64,000 nt of DNA from Ophioderma brevispina. Taxonomy: Eukaryota > Echinodermata > Ophiuroidea > Amphilepidida > Ophiodermatidae. The stretch lies in contig JAMKCH010035886.1 of NCBI GenBank assembly GCA_023653785.1, forward strand, positions 1-64,000, read 5' to 3'. Shown here piece after piece: positions 45,867 to 57,357 of this stretch (position 1 is its first letter; every line of letters begins with the position of its first letter). Both the position numbers and the translations under genes were made by a program. The notes under the pieces are model-generated. The model was not told the DNA's origin and searched no databases. It saw only the letters and a list, made by a program, of their open reading frames with translations.

Positions 45867-46280
45867 CGCCGATATAGGTTAAAAAAATAATTAAAGCACA
45901 ATTATGCTTAAGGTGGTATATCAGGGCTTAAACAGTAAAAGTTAGATGACTTGAGGATTAGGAAGGGGCTTGTGTATGGCCCAGGCCAGGGAGACTTAGT
46001 AACAGAAATACGTACAGTACACATTAACTGATGTTTTCTCAACTTTATTACAACTTGAAGAAAAATGAACTTTCTTCATTTGACATCTACCCCATTTTTT
46101 CAATTCCAGAAATTGCAGAATCAAAACTACATTCCTCACGGTCAGAATGGTCAAGAGTTATTAAACCCTGATGATCTATGTATGAAGCTAAATGCATTTG
46201 TATAGGCTGTCCTCCTTCCTGTCAGCCACCAATTACTACCAAAATCAACCATTTTTTGGGAAACTTTCCCCTGTCAACCA
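45867..46280. other. No feature seen
   Basis: Short AT-rich spacer between two elements. Confidence 0.4.
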
Positions 46281-46288
46281 CCGATTCA

Positions 46289-46662
46289 CAGGGCCGTCCC
46301 CAGGGAGGGGGGGTGGGGGGGTGTGACACCCCCATGAATAAAATATTGTCGGCAAAACGTAAACTTGTCGAATTATTGTCGGCAATGACAATTTTGATGG
46401 CTGTTTTGGGGCGCCCATCTCCTATTTTATTTCGGTTTTGAATGACGGAATAGGCAACGTGCGCCGTCGGTCGACCCACCACGTCTCACCAACCCCACCC
46501 CCCACTCAAAATTTCGAAACGAGTTGAAACAACAATTTGGGTCGACCCGCGAGGCGCAGCGAGCCGAAAAAAAATTTGATAATTCTGAATCCGGACCATG
46601 GTTTTGGTCCCGGCACAGAGACCCAACACCCCCACATTAAAAAGGGTTTGGGGACGCCCATG
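46289..46662 (+). mobile_element. 374-bp hAT-like element with 8-bp duplication (7/8 match)
   Basis: Ends are CAGGGCCGTCCCCAGGG and TTTGGGGACGCCCATG (inverted CATGGGCGTCCCCAAA). Flanks are CCGATTCA (46281-46288) and CAGATTCA (46663-46670), an 8-bp duplication with one mismatch. Interior carries GTCGACCC and GCGAGGCGCAGCGAGCC palindrome-like words but no transposase. Confidence 0.75.
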
Positions 46663-46670
46663 CAGATTCA

Positions 46671-47529
46671 TGAAAAAGTATTATTCCATGAGCTGTCAAA
46701 TGAAGTACTTATAAAATTTGTCAGAAAAAAAAAATACAGAATCTCCTGCAACTTTTGGTCTTTGTTGTTTTTTTCAATTTTGGACTTTCTTAATAAACCG
46801 TCATGGGGGGGGGGCGGGCCAATTTGAGTTGGAGCCCCAAAAATGGGGTCTCACGAACTAGGTTGTCAGAAAAAATTTCAGCAAATAGCTGCGATCTCCC
46901 TATATTTCTACAATCCTCGAAAAAAAATGTGGCTCACTTGCCGATTTAGGGAAAAGGTGCCCCTCTCCCCCAATTCAATGTTCACCCGAGTCATTGTTGT
47001 CAAACGCTTCGCAGGCCCCCAACATTGATTGAGGGGAGTGGGAAGAATTGGTTAAAAGAGGAAGACCTCTGCTTTGTAAAGAAACAGACTTACCCAAAAT
47101 TCGATCTCATTGTGAACAGTTGGCAATATATATTGCATCACGTGTTCCAAATATTTTTTTTCGAGTTTAGCTATTTTTGAGGAGTTTTGAAGAAATTTGT
47201 AGAACTATGGCATTTGTACATGGAAAGTAGGTCTCTGGCAATGAAAAGGTTATACAAATGGGGGTCACTGGACTGAAAAAGAGCCTGAAAATGAGGGACT
47301 TATAGGCGGTACATAACCATACTTCCTCCCAATGTGAGAACCCCTCCCCACCTGTACATTTAATTGTTTTGCTGTCATACCACATTTTAATTGTATCTAC
47401 CACATTTTTTACCATTAACCTAATTTCCAATTCACACACCCCCAAACACACAAACACATGCAAACACACACACAAATGCACACATAGTAGCAACAAAACA
47501 CTAGGGCTAAATGGCTTCTGAGAAGCACT
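46671..47529. other. No gene; G-run and CA-rich microsatellite
   Basis: G-run with C at 46805-46817. CA-rich ACACAAACACATGCAAACACACAC patch at 47436-47485. The 125-codon minus frame at 47167-47544 takes its Cys/Val/Leu composition from that microsatellite. Confidence 0.5.
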
Positions 47530-48480
47530 AATGTCAGCATGCAATGTTTATAGTGAACCTGTTAATGTGAACGGAGGGTGATTTTTGAGTAAGTATAGGC
47601 AGAAGATGTAATTTACAGATTTTCAAAGAATGCCCCTTTAATCAGTTATATTGAATTTGTAATCATTGTATCACCACTATAGGACTTCTGTTAGTGGTTA
47701 ATGGTTTTTCTGCCCAACATAGGTGATCAAAGCACTAGATTTGAAAACTGAAGGAATTTCTGAATTTTCAAAGAATACCCCTTTAATCAGCCAACATTGT
47801 CTTTCACCCCAATCTGTGTACACTCTATATGGTTCCTTGCGTCAGAGGTTTCTTCAAATTTAAGTGATCATAGCATTTAATTTGAGACCAAAGCAGCAAT
47901 TTATAGATTTTGATGAAGATGCCCCTTTAATCGCCTACAATGACCTTTGACCCCAATGTGTTTACCCTTAGGGGGTCTTAGTTCAGTTGTTCTTCAGACC
48001 AAATTTGGTGATCATGCAATTACTTTGAGGCAAAAATGGAATTTACAGATTTTCAAGAATGCCCCTTAAATTAATCGGCCTACACATGTCTTTCACCTCA
48101 ATCGTGCATAACCCCTATATAGGCCTTGGTTTAATGGTTCTTTGACTGAAATTTGTGATCAGAGGCAATTTATTTTGTGTTATAGGAATTAATAGTTTTT
48201 TCAAAGACTGCCCCTTTATAAATAATCGGCCTACAGTGCCTTTCACCACCCCAATCATGTTACAAACCCATATGGGCCTTGGTTAATGGTTCTTCTGGAC
48301 TGAAATTTGTGACCATAGTAATTGATTTATGGCAGAAGAAGAATTTATAGTTTTCAAAGAATGCCCCTTTATCACAGGACGCATACCTTTTCCAAATCTG
48401 AGTACACCATATATGACCTTGGTCCAGTGGTTCTCTCAGAAACAAGTTTTTGGTTGAAATCGCCAGCGTTGGGTAGGAGA
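47530..48480 (+). repeat. Tandem array, ~145-bp units, at least six
   Basis: The marker TTTTCAAAGAATGCCCCTTTAAT recurs with its TGCCCC/TACCCC at 47631, 47776, 47920, 48060, 48209 and 48362 (spacings 140-153). Each unit also has a TTTCACCCCAATCTGTGTACA-like and a GGTTCTTCTGAC..AATTTGTGATCAT-like block. A related two-unit fragment lies at about 50930-51190. Confidence 0.82.
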
Positions 48481-48689
48481 ACATTTAAGGAGCGTTTGGA
48501 AATAACGAATAGAACTAGATATACTGTGGTCCAAAGACACCGAAACCAGCCGCGGATGCTTCAAAACCCAGCCTAAAACTAAACTAACCCAGCTTCGATA
48601 CCTAAGGGCCCCAAGCTAACTTCGAACTTACGCCTACTTCGAAACCCAACCATATCTAAATCTGGAGACCGATCTGAGGCACAGTCTAG

Positions 48690-49370
48690 GTAATTGACCT
48701 TTGACCTCTAAACGAACCTGCGATCTCGCAAGATTTAAACATTTGGATTTAATAGATCATATTAAAATTTGTCCTTAGTAGCATTGAAATTTGACCTTTG
48801 ACCTCTTAATGACGTGTGTTCTCAAAAATAGTTGACATGATTAGTCTGTCATAGGGATCATTTCAGTTAAATGCACTCATCGATGATTTTGAAAAAAATG
48901 ACCTTTGACCCTTAATGACCTTTGTCTCAACAATATTCAACATTGTTGAGGAGGTCTAAGGATAATTTCAGCAAAATTTCAGCTCAATTGGCATTTTGGA
49001 AAAATTTGATCTTTGTACACAATCTTTGACCTTGGATCTCAATATTTCAAATATGTTTAGAATATCATTTCGTTAAATTTCAGCTCATTGGAGCATTTTG
49101 GAAATTTGCCTTCATGCCTCGAACCCTCCTAATGACCTTTGATCTCGAAAATATTTCAAACAGCTTTTAGGATTCATAAGATCAGTGCAGTTTAATATTT
49201 CAGCTCATCGAGGATTTTCAAAAAAAAGACCTTTGACCTCTGGTGGGATGACCTTGGAATATCGAAATATTTCACATGTTTATGTTCATAAGGATCATTC
49301 AGCAAAATTTCAGCTCATCGGAGCATTTTGAAAGTTTGCCCTTTGACACCCTTGATGACCTCCATTAACT
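48690..49370 (+). repeat. Tandem array, ~105-bp units carrying DR1-like TGACCTTTGACCT
   Basis: Unit starts are at 48695, 48792, 48899, about 49007, 49105, 49228 and 49336. Units begin with TGACCTTTGACCTC or a decayed form and end with TTTCAGCTCATCGGAGCATTTTG. TGACCTTTGACCT is the reverse complement of a DR1 element (AGGTCAAAGGTCA), a target of HNF4/RXR/COUP-type receptors. Units 1 and 2 are perfect, and 3 and 6 have one change. Regulatory use is unproven. Confidence 0.78.
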
Positions 49371-49544
49371 TGTCTGGAATTTTATAACATGCAATACAGT
49401 ACAAGTACACCATCTAACCAATCAGAAGACCTATGACCGTATTTGTCTTTTTCATTTTCGTATTTTTATTTTTTTACAATAATTATATTATTTTATTTGT
49501 GTGTTAAAGCCATAATTAGTAATTTTACAAAAATCTCAACTTTA

Positions 49545-50337
49545 ACACTTAACTGCATAAGGGGTTTGCACTCCGTTTGTGCCATAACGGGGGGGGGGGG
49601 GTCTAGGACCCCCCCCTAATAAAACCACTTTACTAAAGGATTTTTTCTGTGGAAATCCACCAATTGTTAGAAGGCTTCCAAAGACATCAACAATAAGAAA
49701 TAACAACGGAGGAAAGTTGTGTCAGTAAGAAATTAGGGCAAAACATTGATTTACTGTTGCGTTCAAATGTGCGAAAAAGAGACTAATTTGTTTCTGCATT
49801 TCTATGGCATTGCTTCACCTAGACTAGAACTAGTGCTGATGCTTTAATTGAGGAAGAATGAACTATATTACCATATAAAGCACAACATAAATGTCTCATG
49901 CCATTTGATATTTTTTTAATACTTGTAAATGTTACCATAGGTTCTACAGTAACCGCTACATGATGTATATAAAATATTATGGCTCCATTGGCCTACTATT
50001 ACTTCCCAAGATTTTTAATTATTTATTTACTTGTTATGTCACTAGGTGTATGGCATTTTATGAAAAATCAAGAACGCAGTAGTAAACTTAATAAGATTCT
50101 TTATTCTGTCGTGGGTACTTCGTTAAGTGCCTAAGGGGGGCTCCTGGGACCATGCTAATTAACGGAAAAACGACCCGATGGATTTGATTTTGTTTGCACC
50201 AAATGCAAAGCGCAAAACTAAAAGTTAGACACATACAAACATTATAAAACCAAATAGCTTGCAGCGTAAAATCGCCGGCTGAAAACAAACAAAATGGGTT
50301 CCCTAGGAACACCCCCCCCCCCTATGCAGTTAAGTGT
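49545..50337. mobile_element. ~790-bp TIR element, ACACTTAACTGCATA ends
   Basis: ACACTTAACTGCATAAGGGG at the left and CCCCTATGCAGTTAAGTGT at the right are inverted ~20-bp ends, each with a G/C homopolymer just inside (49591-49602 and 50312-50322). Interior AT-rich, no recognisable transposase. The minus frame at 50088-50312 has no domain. Confidence 0.75.
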
Positions 50338-50828
50338 AATATTCTTTTGTTTTATTTACATTTTCTGGGACTAAGGAGGAAAAAAATAGAATCCGCCATA
50401 CATAAGCCATCGCCATCGAAATTGAAACTTCCACGGGAAATGTAACCGCACTGAAGTACGGGTTTTTGCATCATCAATCGAGTAAGTAAAAAGATTTATT
50501 TTGTTTTTTTGACGTGATTTGCCGGACCGCCAGGACAATATACTTTAAATGCGGTTTCAAACAACCAGGGGTGACTTGACCGGAAGGAATTGAAAGGGAC
50601 GCTGCAATTCAAAAATATATATCCCCCTAACCAATAAAGGACAGGACTATATTATAGGTGACGCAGATTGTGACTCCTAACAATACGTTACGTTAGAAAC
50701 CATTCCTAAATCTCCTTATCGAGTGTTAATCCTCATGTAAGTCGATTTAACCTTTCTTCGAAATGAATGTAAGGCTTGCCAGCTAAAGAAATTCTGGCTC
50801 TTGCAGACCCAAGGTTAGTTGCAATTCA
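50338..50828. other. No feature seen
   Basis: AT-rich DNA with moderate CpG. No repeat partner or coding signal found. Confidence 0.4.
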
Positions 50829-51274
50829 TACTGGCGTACGACAGGGCGAGCCGAGGCGACTAAGCGAGCGAAACCGAACCCCCCTTACCCTATTTTGCAC
50901 AAAGGCCCCCCTATCTCTGCCCAGGCCAGGTGACCTTGAATGAAACACTAATCTGTGTACAACCCAATATGAAGCATATTTCAGGGTCCTTAGAACAATT
51001 TTGGTGTTTAAGCTCTTGAATTGCGGTAGAAGAAGGATTTTCTATGATTTTGCACAAAAAATTTAATATTTCTCTTCAAATCACTTGAACCCAACTCTGT
51101 GTACAACCCTATTTGAGGGCTGGTCAGTGGTCCTCTGGATTTGAATTTGGCTTAATTGGCCCAAGCGTTTAGCACTAAGAAAGCATTTTAGCTTTCACAT
51201 TTCAGCGACGGACGTTGTTGCCAGAAGAAGAAGAAGAACAGACAGTACCAATAACCAGCCGTGCTACGCCACTG
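50829..51274. mobile_element. Probable hAT-like element containing two array-type units
   Basis: TACTGGCGTACGACAGGGCG on the left and CCAGCCGTGCTACGCCACTG on the right (inverted CAGTGGCGTAGCACGG) look like diverged hAT termini. Flanking 8-mers do not match, so the limits are uncertain. 50930-51190 holds ATCTGTGTACAACCC units related to the 47530-48480 array. A GAAGAAGAAGAAGAA run lies at 51222-51238. Confidence 0.45.
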
Positions 51275-51596
51275 CTTGTGTTAAAGAAATGAAGGAAGAA
51301 ACGAAAACGCCTAGGAGCACAATATGGTCAGCTGTGCTACGCACGCTGACATAAATAGTTCATAAAAATATGAAGTGGCATTCAAAGGAAAAAGATCATA
51401 TTTAGTTTCCATAAAAAGAAACTTTCTAAATTTAGAGGTACATAACTCCATGTGGACAAAATCATATGTTATTGCACTACCTGTACCTACTAGTGTAAAA
51501 TACTAGGGGGCATTGCTATATGAAAGAAATGGTGTGACAGGGTCTGAGTGACCCTGGTATCTATACCAAAACAAACATCCAGGCCAACATACTTAC

Positions 51597-51652
51597 ACTT
51601 GACAGTTACTGACCTTGATGTCCAAAAATGGTTCCCTGTCTTGGTAGAGACC
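51597..51652 (-). CDS. Candidate minus-strand exon (56 bases), unassigned
   Basis: On the minus strand, GTTAGTAG precedes an open stretch GLYQDREPFLDIKVSNCQ, which ends at a strong donor GTAAGTATG. The peptide is hydrophilic and balanced, unlike AT-driven frames. An exon this short with AG/GT borders arises by chance fairly often. I recognise no protein family. Confidence 0.18.
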
Positions 51653-51939
51653 CTACTAACAATGCATGCAAAGAGTCACCAGACAACTACAGTGAACCAA
51701 GAGTATTGACTAGTCTAACAAGAAATGTGTTACAAGTGGTTACAAGTGTAACACTTTCCGTGCCTTTCTTGATAGTTATGCCCTGTTTCTTGCGTGTTAA
51801 TGTATTCCAAGGGGGTGAGTGTTTTGGGCCCTATAGACCTTTTGCTCGACTCCTCCATATCACTGTTTTGTTTTCATACTGTGTCGTAATTGGAAATAAA
51901 GTTTGATGAACATATTGATCTATCACCCAGCACTCTGTT

Positions 51940-53030
51940 ATAGACTTACTTCGTAAGCCAAAAATAGGCGAAAATTGATGTCCAAAACACAACATCAAAA
52001 TTATTAAAAGGTTGAAAAAATACTTAGCAGCTTGAATTTTTCTGAATATCAATGTTTCTTGTTGCCAAACTTGTGTAGAAATTATGTAATGATGTTTTTC
52101 CTTGTATTCTCAATTTATTTTTATATTTTCGAAATACAAACATAATGTCCGTGAAAACCTTGTTTATTATGTTATCCTTCATAAAGCAGTTGCTAAATTT
52201 GGTAAAACTTCTACTACGATATTCATTGTGCATCGTATTTCAAGGTAAACATAATGCGGCAGTTCGAAAAAGTGTTTTCTTCAGCTCACAATGACTATTA
52301 AAGTCTAAGAAATTTTAAAATAATGCGACCTTTTTAAGGAAGTGTATTATGTTATCCACATTTCTCAGCAACCAAACAAGCTATTTAAATATTGATCAAG
52401 AGTGGCATAGACACTCATTTTCCGACCACAGAAATTATATAAACTTTCAATCAGATACATCTTAGTCAATGGGAGATGTGAAAAATGGTCAAAAATGTTT
52501 AATACGTTATTGTGTATTACGTTATCGTTTATTACGTTGAATGCGTTTTTGTTTACATCAACTAAAATTTGGCCATGGAATGATATGGTGTCAATTAATT
52601 GTATCATTAGAATAAATTAGTAAAAGGTATCTTAATATTTGTTTTTTATAAGGTCTAATTTTAGGCAGAATTCCATACTCAAGGATAACGTAATAAACTA
52701 AACAAAGTGGAGCATATTTCTTGAGTTCAATTAGCAACTCAAACTTTAACTTCGTACAAATAAAAATTGTTCCCAGCAACCTCTCTGATAATGTCATCAG
52801 TTGCTTTATGTTGCTTTGAAATTTTGATAACGTAATAAACCCTATTCTTTTGCTGTACAAAATGTTTGTGTGCATACTGTGCAGAAACGTAAGAAGTGTT
52901 GTTGACAATATTATTTTCCCGTAATAGGTATTGAATACTGAAATGTTTAAAACATAAAACATACAATTTTGAAAAAAAAACTTTGGGGTGTGCCTTACCT
53001 CCAAAATGTACCGTTTCATGAAAATCAACC
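51940..53030. mobile_element. Possible transposon with inverted GTTTATTACGTTATCC motifs
   Basis: GTKTATTAYGTTATCC-like motifs lie in forward orientation at 52162, 52342, 52498, 52512 and 52527, and in reverse orientation (GGATAACGTAATAAAC) at 52683 and 52825. The switch near 52600 is what subterminal transposase-binding repeats look like. No terminal inverted repeats or target duplication were found, so the extent is a guess. The 145- and 97-codon overlapping minus frames (52591-53028, 52739-53032) are in different frames and have no domain. Confidence 0.35.
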
Positions 53031-53086
53031 ATAATCTGCTAGACTATTAGCTTACACAGCCAGATTCTTACTCATGATATACTCAC

Positions 53087-53149
53087 TTCTTCAGCTACTA
53101 CATCTCTTAGCTCTACTCCACAGGAACCACCTTGATTGCTACCATCTGC
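53087..53149 (-). CDS. Candidate minus-strand exon (63 bases), unassigned
   Basis: On the minus strand GTTCTGTCTAG precedes a 21-codon open stretch (ADGSNQGG, SCGVELRDVVAEE) ended by the donor GTGAGT. It is phase 0 at both ends, like the borders chosen for 58435-58524 and the start of 51597-51652, so these could be spliced in frame. Phase 0 is the commonest phase and the pieces were picked by eye. Confidence 0.2.
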
Positions 53150-54089
53150 CTAGACAGAACTTTGGCCTATATGGGGTATCAAACATTCTATTGTTATTTA
53201 CTAGTTTTTAATTTAATTCAAGCTTAGAAACCTTGGCTTTTTGACCCCCACGCAATTTGTCTTATTTTCAGAACAATTTTATGCAGTGGTGACAGTAGAG
53301 AAATACAAGAGCTATTACCCCTGTAAAATTTGGGAAAATCCACTGTGAGATCTTGCCATATAGTGCCCTCTATATGACCATTCTCCAATGCGATCTGTGT
53401 AAAACTAGATTTAAAGGAAAATTGTATTTGCTCACAATGAAACGTGTAAAATTTACATAGGATGTAGGTACTGGAATAGTTATCCATTTCAAAACTATGT
53501 CATTGTTGATTTTTTTGTTTTATTCTGGTTTTGTCAATAAGCTTTATAAACAGTTGTATAACATATCAAAACCAATTGAAATTTTTAGCATGAAACTTTA
53601 AAGGGGTATTGAGTTTAAAGTTATTCAATCAAGGTGAAATAAATTGGGCCATCGAGCCCAAGAGATCGAGCCCCTTTAAAAGGAAAACCGGTAACCATTT
53701 TGAAGCATAATCTTTCATTTAAGACCAATATTGAGTAAATTGTATTTTGTCATAATGCTCCAAAATTTATACACTATTAATTTGAACAAAATACCACTAT
53801 AACAGAAAGCCAAATAAAACTTAATTCCAATGTTCTGTGATATTTTGCCAAAAAGGCATGCATTTAAGCAAATTAGGCAAACAGCCTTAACATGACATTG
53901 AAAGTCCAATGACAGCAAACAGCCAATAACCCCAGTCAACTTCATGGTGGCCTCAGTTTTTTACTAAACTTACTGGTGTTTGTTATTAAAATCCCCCGCT
54001 TTTTGCACTGATCATATGAGATATCACACAACTTCAAGAATACTATGCACCATTCCTGGTTCAGTGCAGGTAGTTTTTATCAATTTGTA
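53150..54089. other. No gene seen
   Basis: AT-rich. 53600-53690 has a small inverted TTTAAAGGGG/CCCCTTTAAA pair with two ATCGAGCCC words, perhaps a mini-element. The minus frames at 53224-53487 and 53715-53945 show no domain. Confidence 0.4.
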
Positions 54090-54390
54090 CCATTGTTCCG
54101 ATCGTCTTTGTAGTACCGATTTTGATAGCTGATGAAAGGCCGTATTTTTCTCATTGTCGTCCTGAAGTTTAAGCCCTCAAATCCATTTCATTCCCAAGAT
54201 ATAAACAAAAAACCGCCGTTTTAATGGTTAACCATCAATATTAGCACAGTATTGAATTAGGCTATGCAATATGCATTATTGCTTCTACCATCAAAACCGC
54301 AAGTTTGTTTCCCATGGTACTTGATGGAGCATATGTGCAAAGTGCCAGGCTCTCATATAAAGTAGAGAACACAATAGGCATAAATCAGAA
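54090..54390 (-). repeat. Dispersed repeat C, copy 2
   Basis: Inverse of 29455-29840: TTGTCGTCCTGAA, AATCCATTTCATTCCCAAGATATAAAC, AACCGCCG, GTTAACCAT, AGCACAGTATTG and GTGCCAGGCTCTCATAT. The Met-initiated frames on both strands here come from the repeat. Confidence 0.72.
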
Positions 54391-55489
54391 CAAGCACCTT
54401 GAAAATCCACACATGACCTTAATTCAAATCTCACTTCCCATTCCTGGAGATTTAGATGGCACATTCTTCCCACCAATGACAGCATTTTAGAATTCCACAC
54501 TTTGCTAATACACTATAAACCAAAAGTTAATACTTACATATCCAGAGTAGCTCAGAGTACATGTAAGTGACAAACACAATTAAAAGTACATCACAACAAG
54601 AAAATGCCATGCTCAAATTCCTCCTTTATACAGTCCTAATTATTTCAAGTTTTCAAGGTCATTGTTATACATTCCACAGGGAATGTTCAGATACCAAATG
54701 AAGCATGACCTGTCTGATCCACTTCATAATTTCTTGAAGTGCTCATAAATTATTGTCAAATTCACGGCATTGTTGGAAACATTGTGTACGTGAAGATCAG
54801 TCAAGATCACTTTTTGTGCCAAATTGAACAGACTGTTTACTACAACCATTCCTAATGGTATAATGCTGCAGATGATTGTAGTGTGTACATGCCGCATGAC
54901 ATAATATCATGTAAAATCCCAATAGGGAACAAACCCCCTATGAATAAAACTTTCAGAGCTTGCCTTATATAGGCCTTGAAAGTTTATTTTTTTTATTATG
55001 ACTTTAAAAAAGTCAATAACAGAACAGCAATGTAATTATGTAGCAATAACATACTTAAAACTTGATCTTTTAACCTACGACAGGATTTAAGCATTTTCGG
55101 GCAACAAACTCAGATGTTGGATAAACAAAGCTGACAAAAAGATTTATAGAGTACATGGTAGCATTCTTCTGCAGACTGTTGTTGATATGGAAAATCCAAT
55201 CATTGCTATGAATGATAACTCACTTATCTAATTAAAATATTTGATATTTTGCCTAATGAGCATAATATTCAAACACTGTAATGAGCAAGATCTTGCAGGA
55301 AGACTCTTATCAGGACATTATAAATGTTCTCCAGTCATTAAAGCAATAATCACAGCAAATAAAGTTGCTGCCAGAATTGTTCAGAGGTGGACAATGCGCG
55401 CATGCAGTAATATCTCCATAAAAGGGGTGGCGTCTATGGGTAGCCTAATGTGTGATTAATGAGGCGGACCTACTCAAAAAGACAATCAT
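54391..55489. other. No feature seen
   Basis: AT-rich DNA. The 72-codon frame at 55241-55459 (with VIKAIITANKVAARIVQRW) has no recognised family. Confidence 0.4.
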
Positions 55490-55765
55490 CATTCACTTCT
55501 CACTGTGTTGATGCACGTCACTCTCTAAATGTATAAAGAGTGAAAAAATGAGTGAATCTTAATTCACTCGAAAAAGAGTGTAAACCACTCAAAAATAGTT
55601 GCATGAGTTGGTTAATCCACTCCAAAAGAGAGAAATCACTGAACTTTCACTCCAAAAAGAGTGAGAGTGAACACCACTCTAAAATGTGTTGTCCTCCGTT
55701 TAACTTTTTAAAGAGTGGACATTCACTCGTTTGAAATGAACGTCACTCCTTTTTGAGTGAATATT
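55490..55765. mobile_element. GAGTGAA/TTCACTC-rich MITE family H, copy 2
   Basis: About ten CACTC/GAGTG words in alternating orientation (AAAGAGTGAAAAAATGAGTGAA, TTCACTCGAAAAAGAGTG, CCACTCTAAAATGTGTTGTCCTCCG). The GTGTTGTCCTCC block is shared with 42985-43185. Confidence 0.62.
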
Positions 55766-55784
55766 TAATAGAACGAGTAAAATA

Positions 55785-55810
55785 GGGGAATATCTGTGAA
55801 GGTATTCCCC
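55785..55810 (+). other. Perfect 8-bp stem hairpin
   Basis: GGGGAATA and TATTCCCC flank a 10-base loop. Isolated; no known RNA family. Could be a MITE centre or chance. Confidence 0.4.
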
Positions 55811-56823
55811 GAGTAGCTGCAAAGTACTCCACTACTGGTGGCCTACATGGATACCTGTAAGTCACATAGCAGGCAACTGCAGAGTACAATATAGGATGGG
55901 CATGACTAGTAAACATAGCTGCTATCCACCCAGTGGCTTGTGTACTTCGCTAGTACTTAGTTGTGGGTACTGCATTAATAATGCATGGGGATACCCTTGG
56001 ACTGGAGTGGAGCTAAGAGTAAATGGAGTAGTCTAAGCTCTGGGTTACACCGTGAGTAGGAATCTGGCTGTGTAGCCATCCATCCTTCCATCCAGGCATC
56101 TAGTCAGGTGGAAGTATGCGCACACAGCCCAAAGGAAATGGAGTACAGACTTTTTCAGTCAAGAGATTTTAGTTTATTAGTACATAAGCCAATAATTTTT
56201 GGAGGGTGTGCAAAATTTTGTGCAGTGGCATTTTTGAAAATCCAATATGGCCATACCATGTCCAAAATCACTAACAATCTCTGAAGTATTTCTGATAGAG
56301 ACAAATTTTTGGCGGTACTCCTGCGTTTTTATTAAACACAATTAAGTGTTTGTGATTAAATTTGATCCTAATATTGCCACAAAAATCCAATATGGCTGCC
56401 AAAAAGTTCAATATGCGCCCGGAATCATTAAAACGATCTTATCTCTTTCAGTATACCTATTTATGATACAGAATACATCCTGAACACCTAAAATGTTCTG
56501 CAGATGTTCATAATCTGTTACAATTGAACATACTCAGCAAGTGTTATTTGAACTCCTCTAGAACGCATTTTAAACACATCCGAACACGTCAAGTGTTGCA
56601 CAATTGCAGTGTAGAGGCATGATTCTAGTGTCTATATTTATGTTTTATGCTTTATATTTTTATAAAGTATATGTATTTGATCATTAGAAACCGTCATTTG
56701 GCATTTCTCTGTATTAAATCAACATTCTCACAGTTAAAGATGGCAGCCAATACAGCAGTCACCTCTGAGACCAATTTGACCTAGTCTCGTTCCCAGTACT
56801 TGGTGGGTGTCCCAACGAGCACA
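55811..56823. other. No gene seen
   Basis: 55811-56160 is less AT-rich than its surroundings with several CATCCATCC-type words, but no open frame of note. 56200-56800 is AT-rich with no feature. Confidence 0.4.
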
Positions 56824-57342
56824 TATACTGCAAATTTGCCGGGGGGGCACTTGTATTCAAAGGTGGATATGATGCGTGAACATGGACTTACAAAATGCAC
56901 CCTAAACAAGTATTTCCACCGACTTAAAAACATACCCTAAACAAGTATTTCCACCGACTTAAAAACATACCCTAAACAAGTATTTCCACCGACTTAAAAA
57001 CATACCCTAAACAAGTATTTTTGTATGTTTTGCTACCCTAAACAAGTACGCAATGCATTGTGTCGTTAATATACCCTTTATTATCTTGCTTTGCTTTACA
57101 ATATTTCTGATCTTTTTGATCTCTGCTTAATTTAAGTTAAATTTCAGGGTTAAGGAAAAAACATACTCTTTTTTCCACATTTTTTCTGGTTTTGACACCC
57201 TAATCAATGTAGGCACGTACATCGCCTGTTGGAAAAGAGACACCCTTTTTACGCGTTTTCTTGTTCACGCATCATATCCACCTTTGAATACAAGTGCCCC
57301 CCCTCCCCGGGCAAATTTGTTGTAGTGAGTATTTGCAGTATA
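56824..57342. mobile_element. 519-bp TIR element with ~75-bp inverted termini and internal minisatellite
   Basis: TATACTGCAAATTTGCC..GGGGGGCACTTGTATTCAAAGG and TGGATATGATGCGTGAACA on the left are inverted on the right (57248-57342), where an extra ~19 bases interrupt the arm near 57317-57335. Inside is a 35-base tandem repeat. No transposase. Confidence 0.82.
56899..57027 (+). repeat. 35-bp tandem repeat, three identical units plus a partial one
   Basis: Units start at 56899, 56934, 56969 and 57004, each ACCCTAAACAAGTATTTCCA followed by CCGACTTAAAAACAT. The first three are identical and the fourth diverges after 18 bases. ACCCTAAACAAGTA recurs once more at 57037. Identity shows very recent tandem expansion or homogenisation. 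Confidence 0.9.
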
Positions 57343-57357
57343 CTCTAAGCACTTGCT

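Noticed and set aside
47167..47544. 125-codon minus frame rich in Cys, Val and Leu
   Set aside because: The composition comes from a CA/TG microsatellite; no domain.
52591..53032. 145-codon minus frame as a transposase
   Set aside because: No DDE/D spacing or DNA-binding motif; a second long frame overlaps it in another phase, both AT-driven.
56899..57050. CRISPR array or telomeric repeat (units contain CCCTAAA)
   Set aside because: Units are directly adjacent without spacers, and CCCTAAA is only part of a 35-base unit inside a TIR element.
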